This document shows positions 43,289 to 47,434 of a stretch of 47,434 nt of DNA, one piece after another. Every line of letters starts with the position of its first letter. Position 1 is the first letter of the stretch. The notes beneath the pieces were generated by a model. The model worked only from the letters and a program-made list of their open reading frames with translations, was not told the DNA's origin and did no database searches. A program made the position numbers and the translations under genes. This DNA is from an uncultured Dietzia sp. (GTDB taxonomy: Bacteria > Actinomycetota > Actinomycetes > Mycobacteriales > Mycobacteriaceae), in NCBI RefSeq assembly GCF_937873725.1, contig NZ_CALMYY010000046.1, positions 1 to 47,434 on the forward strand, in the 5' to 3' direction.

Positions 43289-45027
43289 CGGGCACCCGGG
43301 CCGTGATGGCGACGGTCGCGCTGGCCTGCGCGACCGTGCTCGGTGCCACCGGGTGCGCGACGCTGCCCTCGTCGTCGTCCCCCCAGGTCATCGACACCTT
43401 CTCCCCGTCGGCCACCGAGCTGTCCGTCCCCACCCCGGTCCCGGACCAGGAGCCGGACCTCCTGGTCCGCGACTTCCTCAAGGCGGCCGCCATAGCCGAC
43501 CAACGGCACGCGGCGGCCCGGCAGTTCCTCACGCCGGACGCGGCGCGGACCTGGGACGACTCGGCGGAGACGATCATCGTGTTGCGCGCCGACCTCAGTG
43601 CGCAGGGCGGTCGCAGCGCCGACCGGGCGGAGTACACGCTGCGGGCGGAGAAGGTCGGATCGCTCGACCCCGGCGGGATCTTCCGGGAGGACGTCGGGCA
43701 ACTCGAGGTGACGATCGGCCTCGAGCGGCAGGACGGGCAGTGGCGGATCGACCGGCTGCCCCCCGGCGTCGTGATCGAACGGACCGAGTTCTTCTCCACG
43801 TATGCGCAGCGGGACCTGTTCTTCCTCTCCGGGACGGGGGAGTCGCTGGTGGCGGACCCACGGTGGACCGCCGCCGACCGATCGGACCTGGGGTACTCGC
43901 TCGTCAACCTGCTCGCCACCGGGCCCCGGCCGGGGATCGCGGCGTCGGTCCTCTCCCGCATCCCGTCCTCGGTCTCGGTGCGGCCCGACGAGGGCGACGG
44001 CGTCTCGGAGGGGCCCGCCGGGACGACCATCGACTTCACCGGGCTCCCCGTGCTCAGCACCCAGGCCACGACGCAGTTCGCCGCGCAGGTCGTGTGGACC
44101 CTCGCCCGCGCCGACGTCCCCGGGCCCTACCGGCTCGAGAGGGACGGGGCGCCCCTCGACGAGCGGTACCGCGACGGGTGGACCACGGAGGACGTCCGGT
44201 CGTTCGACCCGTACCCCGCGGTGGCGCCGATGCGCAACGCCCTCACCGCCGCCGACGGGCTCGTCCGACTCGAGGAGACCGGGGCCCGCCCCGCCGGGGG
44301 GCCGTGGTCGGAGATCCGCGGCGGGCGGGCCGGGACGATGTCCTACGACGGACGTCTGCTGGCGGTGGTGGCCGGCGAGAACGGGTCCGGGCCGCAGCGG
44401 TTGCTGGTCGGGCCACTCGACGGCGCGCCCACGGAGGAGCTCGCGGCCAGGACCCTGGCCGGGCCCACGTTCCATCCCGTCGACGGGCGGGTGTGGGTGA
44501 TGGCCGACGACGCCAGGCTGCTGCGCGTGGGTGCCGGTGGGGGATCGCCGGAGGTCACGGAGATGGACGCCACCCCGATCCGGGCGCTGGGGACGCGGGT
44601 GACGGGACTGCGGATCGACCGGTCGGGGGCCCAGCTGGCGGTGGTCGTCGACGGCAGGGTGTTCATCGGCGCCCTGTCGGCCGACACCGGTCAACCGCTC
44701 GCGGGGACCTTCCGTCAGATCGGCAGGGCGCTGGGGGAGAGCGCCACGGCCGTGGCGTGGCGGGACCAGTCCACGATCGTCGTGGGCCGCACCTCCGCCG
44801 AGGCGCCGGTCGTGACGATCTCGGTGGACGGCGCGGTCACCGAACCCCTGTCCCAGCGCAACATCTCGGGCCCGGTCACCGCCGTCGCCGCCGCGGGCAG
44901 GGAGGTCTACGCCGTGGACCAGCGGGCACTCCTGCGGCTCGACACCGGTGCCGAGACCGGGGACCGCTACTGGCGGGAGCTGAGCGGACTGGCGGCGATC
45001 CGGGCCGACCCCGTGGTCGCGGGCTGA
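43285..45027 (+). CDS. lpqB: Lipoprotein LpqB
   Basis: The product is 580 residues. The signal sequence ends in lipobox GATGC with Cys24. A GerMN-like domain (about 60-330) and a C-terminal beta-propeller-like half (LAVVAGENGSG, LLVGPLDGAPTE, TAVAWRDQSTIVVGR) follow. In mycobacteria LpqB binds the MtrB sensor domain and adjusts MtrA phosphorylation. The GTG start overlaps the mtrB stop as GTGA. Confidence 0.95.
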   Translation: MTGTRAVMATVALACATVLGATGCATLPSSSSPQVIDTFSPSATELSVPTPVPDQEPDLLVRDFLKAAAIADQRHAAARQFLTPDAARTWDDSAETIIVLRADLSAQGGRSADRAEYTLRAEKVGSLDPGGIFREDVGQLEVTIGLERQDGQWRIDRLPPGVVIERTEFFSTYAQRDLFFLSGTGESLVADPRWTAADRSDLGYSLVNLLATGPRPGIAASVLSRIPSSVSVRPDEGDGVSEGPAGTTIDFTGLPVLSTQATTQFAAQVVWTLARADVPGPYRLERDGAPLDERYRDGWTTEDVRSFDPYPAVAPMRNALTAADGLVRLEETGARPAGGPWSEIRGGRAGTMSYDGRLLAVVAGENGSGPQRLLVGPLDGAPTEELAARTLAGPTFHPVDGRVWVMADDARLLRVGAGGGSPEVTEMDATPIRALGTRVTGLRIDRSGAQLAVVVDGRVFIGALSADTGQPLAGTFRQIGRALGESATAVAWRDQSTIVVGRTSAEAPVVTISVDGAVTEPLSQRNISGPVTAVAAAGREVYAVDQRALLRLDTGAETGDRYWRELSGLAAIRADPVVAG

Positions 45028-45031
45028 CGCG

Positions 45032-45793
45032 ATGTCCGGCGGGGCCGACGGGGGTCGCCGGCCGGGGCCCGGGTGGGCGGGGGCGCTGGCGGACCTGGTG
45101 GTGCCGCTCGAGTGCGCGGGATGCGGCCGTGCCCACGAGCGCTGGTGCGCGGACTGCGCCGGGACGCTCCTCGGCGCCCCGCTGCGGGTACGGACGCGCG
45201 CCGACCTCCGGGTTCCGGCCTGGGCCCTCGCCCGGCACACGGGAGCCCCCGCCCGCGCGGTGTCCGCGTACAAGGACCGTGGCCGCCCGGATCTGGCCCG
45301 CCCCATCGGTGCGGCCCTGGCCTCCGGGATCGATGCGCTCCGGGCGGCGGGGGAGCTCGCCGAGGCCTCCGAACGCCCCACCGTCCTCATCCCGGCGCCG
45401 GCGTCCCCGCGGGCGCGACGGCGACGGGGGTTCGACCACGTCCGCGACGTGGTGGACGCCCTCGCGGCGGAGTTGGCGGGCTCGGTCCCCGGCGGCCCCG
45501 TGGCCGTGGCCCCGGTGCTCGAGGTGCGGGGCCGGGTCCGGGACGCCGCGGGGTTGGACGCGCGGGCGCGATCGGACAACCTCGCGGGTCGGATCCGCCG
45601 GCGCCCCGGGCGCACCCCGATCCCGGCGTCCCGCGGGGCGCCGTCGTCCGTGGCCGCGCTCCTGGCGTCCCCGGCCACGGTGATCCTCGTCGACGACGTG
45701 GTGACGACGGGGGCGACGGCGGCCGCGTGCGTGGAGGTCCTCCGGGCGGGCGGACTGAGGGTGGACGGGGTGCTCACCGTCACCGCCGCATGA
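45032..45793 (+). CDS. ComF family phosphoribosyltransferase-like protein (Rv3242c-like)
   Basis: The product is 253 residues. An N-terminal zinc-finger-like region (PLECAGCGRAHERWCADCAG) is followed by a phosphoribosyltransferase fold with VILVDDVVTTGATAAACVEVL as the PRPP loop. ComF proteins take part in DNA uptake in competent species; the role here is unknown. The ATG is four bases after the lpqB stop, so it is probably the last gene of the mtrA operon. Confidence 0.9.
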   Translation: MSGGADGGRRPGPGWAGALADLVVPLECAGCGRAHERWCADCAGTLLGAPLRVRTRADLRVPAWALARHTGAPARAVSAYKDRGRPDLARPIGAALASGIDALRAAGELAEASERPTVLIPAPASPRARRRRGFDHVRDVVDALAAELAGSVPGGPVAVAPVLEVRGRVRDAAGLDARARSDNLAGRIRRRPGRTPIPASRGAPSSVAALLASPATVILVDDVVTTGATAAACVEVLRAGGLRVDGVLTVTAA

Positions 45794-45874
45794 GGCGCGG
45801 GTGTCTCCGGCACGACATATCGGGGACTGCGAACCGTCGCGGAGGTGACCGGGTATCGTGATGGGCGGATGGGG

Positions 45875-45895
45875 TTCACCAGCACTTTCGGTGAA
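45875..45895. promoter_or_regulatory. Inverted repeat upstream of hpf
   Basis: TTCACC (45875-45880) and GGTGAA (45890-45895) are perfect complements nine bases apart, shortly after a possible -10 box (TATCGT, about 45854). It may be an operator or leader hairpin. The remaining bases of 45794-46026 hold no gene. Confidence 0.35.
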
Positions 45896-46026
45896 ATCGG
45901 TGACGGTGTTCCGCGTCCGGAGAGTGTCCACTCAGCCATGTGGGTTGACCCCTCGGTCGGAGTCCCGGGCGGTTGTCCGGGTCCCGTCGGAGAGGTCCGC
46001 CGCAGGCCCGATGAGGAGGAGCTTCG

Positions 46027-46710
46027 ATGGCGAAGACCCCCGCAGTCCTGCTCGACCCCGCCACCTTCGACGGTCCGTCGACCGACGATCCCGGCACACC
46101 CGACGCCCAGGTGACCATCAAGGGTCGCAACGTCGAGGTTCCCGATCACTTCGCGACCAGGATCAACACCAAGCTCGCGAAGATCGAGAAGATCTCGCCG
46201 GCGATCACCCGATTCGACGTGGTGTTGTTGCACGAGAACAACCCGCGTCTGGCCAAGGCCAGCCAGCGGATCGAGATCACGCTCAAGGGCAAGCCCGGGG
46301 TGGCTCGGGCGGAGGCGGCGGAGGACACCTTCTACGCCGCGCTCGAATCGGTGGTGGCCAAGCTCGAGCGGCAGATCCGCAAGGCACGCACCAGGCGCAA
46401 GATCAGCCACTCCGGTCACCGGCGCCCGCAGTCGGTCGCCGAGGCCACCGCGGAGCTCGCTCCCGAGGCGGCGCCCGCCGAGGTCGTGGACCGGTACGCG
46501 GACGGGGTCGACGAGCAGCTCCCCGGCCAGATCGTGCGCCGCAAGGAGCACGACGGGACCCCGATGTCGGTCGATGAGGCCCTGGAGAAGATGGAGCTCG
46601 TGGGCCACGACTTCTACCTCTTCCGGGATTCCGAGACCGGCCGCGCCACCGTCGTCTACCGGCGGCACGCGTTCGACTACGGGCTCATCACCCTGAGCGA
46701 CGACGCCTGA
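46027..46710 (+). CDS. hpf: Ribosome hibernation-promoting factor, long form
   Basis: The product is 227 residues. After a 28-residue acidic N-terminus the S30AE domain spans about 29-125 (VTIKGRNVEVPDHFATRINTK, RFDVVLLHENNP, basic helix KLERQIRKARTRRK). A linker and the C-terminal dimerisation domain follow (IVRRKEHDGTPMSVDEALEK, GHDFYLFRD, VVYRRHAFDYGLI). Long HPF dimerises 70S ribosomes into inactive 100S particles. The ATG has AGGAGG upstream, and the gene ends at a strong hairpin. Confidence 0.95.
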   Translation: MAKTPAVLLDPATFDGPSTDDPGTPDAQVTIKGRNVEVPDHFATRINTKLAKIEKISPAITRFDVVLLHENNPRLAKASQRIEITLKGKPGVARAEAAEDTFYAALESVVAKLERQIRKARTRRKISHSGHRRPQSVAEATAELAPEAAPAEVVDRYADGVDEQLPGQIVRRKEHDGTPMSVDEALEKMELVGHDFYLFRDSETGRATVVYRRHAFDYGLITLSDDA

Positions 46711-46732
46711 CGGCCGAGCTCCACGCCTCCCC

Positions 46733-46766
46733 GGGGCGGTCGGGTCCACACGGACCGGACCGCCCC
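46733..46766 (+). terminator. Strong hairpin terminator after hpf
   Basis: GGGGCGGTC (46733-46741) pairs with GACCGCCCC (46758-46766); inside, GGTCC and GGACC pair around an ACAC loop. The whole is a 34-base near-perfect hairpin 22 bases after the hpf stop, without a U-tract. Confidence 0.8.
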
Positions 46767-46795
46767 TCGGCGTGCGGGCAGAGGCCCGGAGCACC

Positions 46796-46801
46796 TAAGA
46801 T
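46796..46801 (+). promoter_or_regulatory. Candidate -10 box of secA1
   Basis: TAAGAT lies 65 bases before the secA1 start, after the hpf terminator hairpin. No good -35 is visible. Confidence 0.4.
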
Positions 46802-46866
46802 GGGCCCGGACCACCGTGTGATCGCGATGGTCTCCAGATCCCCCGACCACGAGGACGTTCGAGACT

Positions 46867-47434
<568 letters not shown>

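Noticed and set aside
42373..46794. 1473-codon minus-strand open frame
   Set aside because: Antisense to mtrB, lpqB, comF and hpf, all of which have clear family motifs.

Overview
This is a very GC-rich chromosomal window from an actinobacterium of the order Mycobacteriales. Gene content and order follow the Mycobacterium tuberculosis block from about Rv3311 to Rv3240 (upp, pmmB, punA, lpdA, accA3, maf, accD5/accE, birA, purK/purE, fadE25-like, LCP gene, wbbL, GDP-mannose pyrophosphorylase, fbiA/fbiB, whiB2, manB, manA, ahcY, tmk, mtrAB-lpqB, comF, hpf, secA1), but with fewer intervening genes. The base composition, compaction and synteny would fit Dietzia or a close relative; that genus call is inference. 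There are no tRNAs, rRNAs, insertion sequences, prophage genes or CRISPR arrays. No gene-free stretch exceeds 300 bases; the largest are 33009-33267, 45794-46026 and 25831-26052, and each carries sites described below.

Bases 1-3475 hold a minus-strand cassette of five tightly packed genes: an EspC/WXG100-like type VII secretion target, an NlpC/P60 peptidase, a small acidic protein, a YbaB-like protein and an Rv3311-like protein cut by the window edge. The first four overlap by ATGA/GTGA. Bases 3476-8555 carry purine and pyrimidine salvage (upp, punA), a phosphomannomutase, a gamma-glutamylcyclotransferase-fold protein and the quinone-reductase-type flavoprotein LpdA. Bases 8600-12377 are a ferric-iron ABC transporter behind a likely IdeR/DtxR box. 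Divergent glpK and glpD follow and share a palindrome between their -10 boxes.

Bases 15998-22638 hold acyl-CoA carboxylase genes (accA3, accE, accD5) with maf and a cupin, divergent from birA, whose product attaches biotin to AccA3. Bases 22661-25830 are purK, purE and an acyl-CoA dehydrogenase. Bases 26053-40789 are largely cell envelope and cofactor genes: an LCP arabinogalactan/wall-polymer ligase, rhamnosyltransferase WbbL, GDP-mannose synthesis (guanylyltransferase, phosphomannomutase, a SIS-like protein, manA), F420 synthesis (fbiA, fbiB), whiB2, ahcY and tmk. The last part is the mtrA-mtrB-lpqB cell-wall signalling operon, comF, the ribosome hibernation factor and the start of secA1.

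The most unusual signals are: a 76-bp fourfold palindromic repeat present in two intact copies, each between convergent genes; the overlapping type VII-like/NlpC/YbaB cassette; many genes with a TANNNT box 6-8 bases before a GTG/ATG and no ribosome binding site, suggesting leaderless mRNAs; and an MtrA receiver domain with several changed residues at normally conserved positions.
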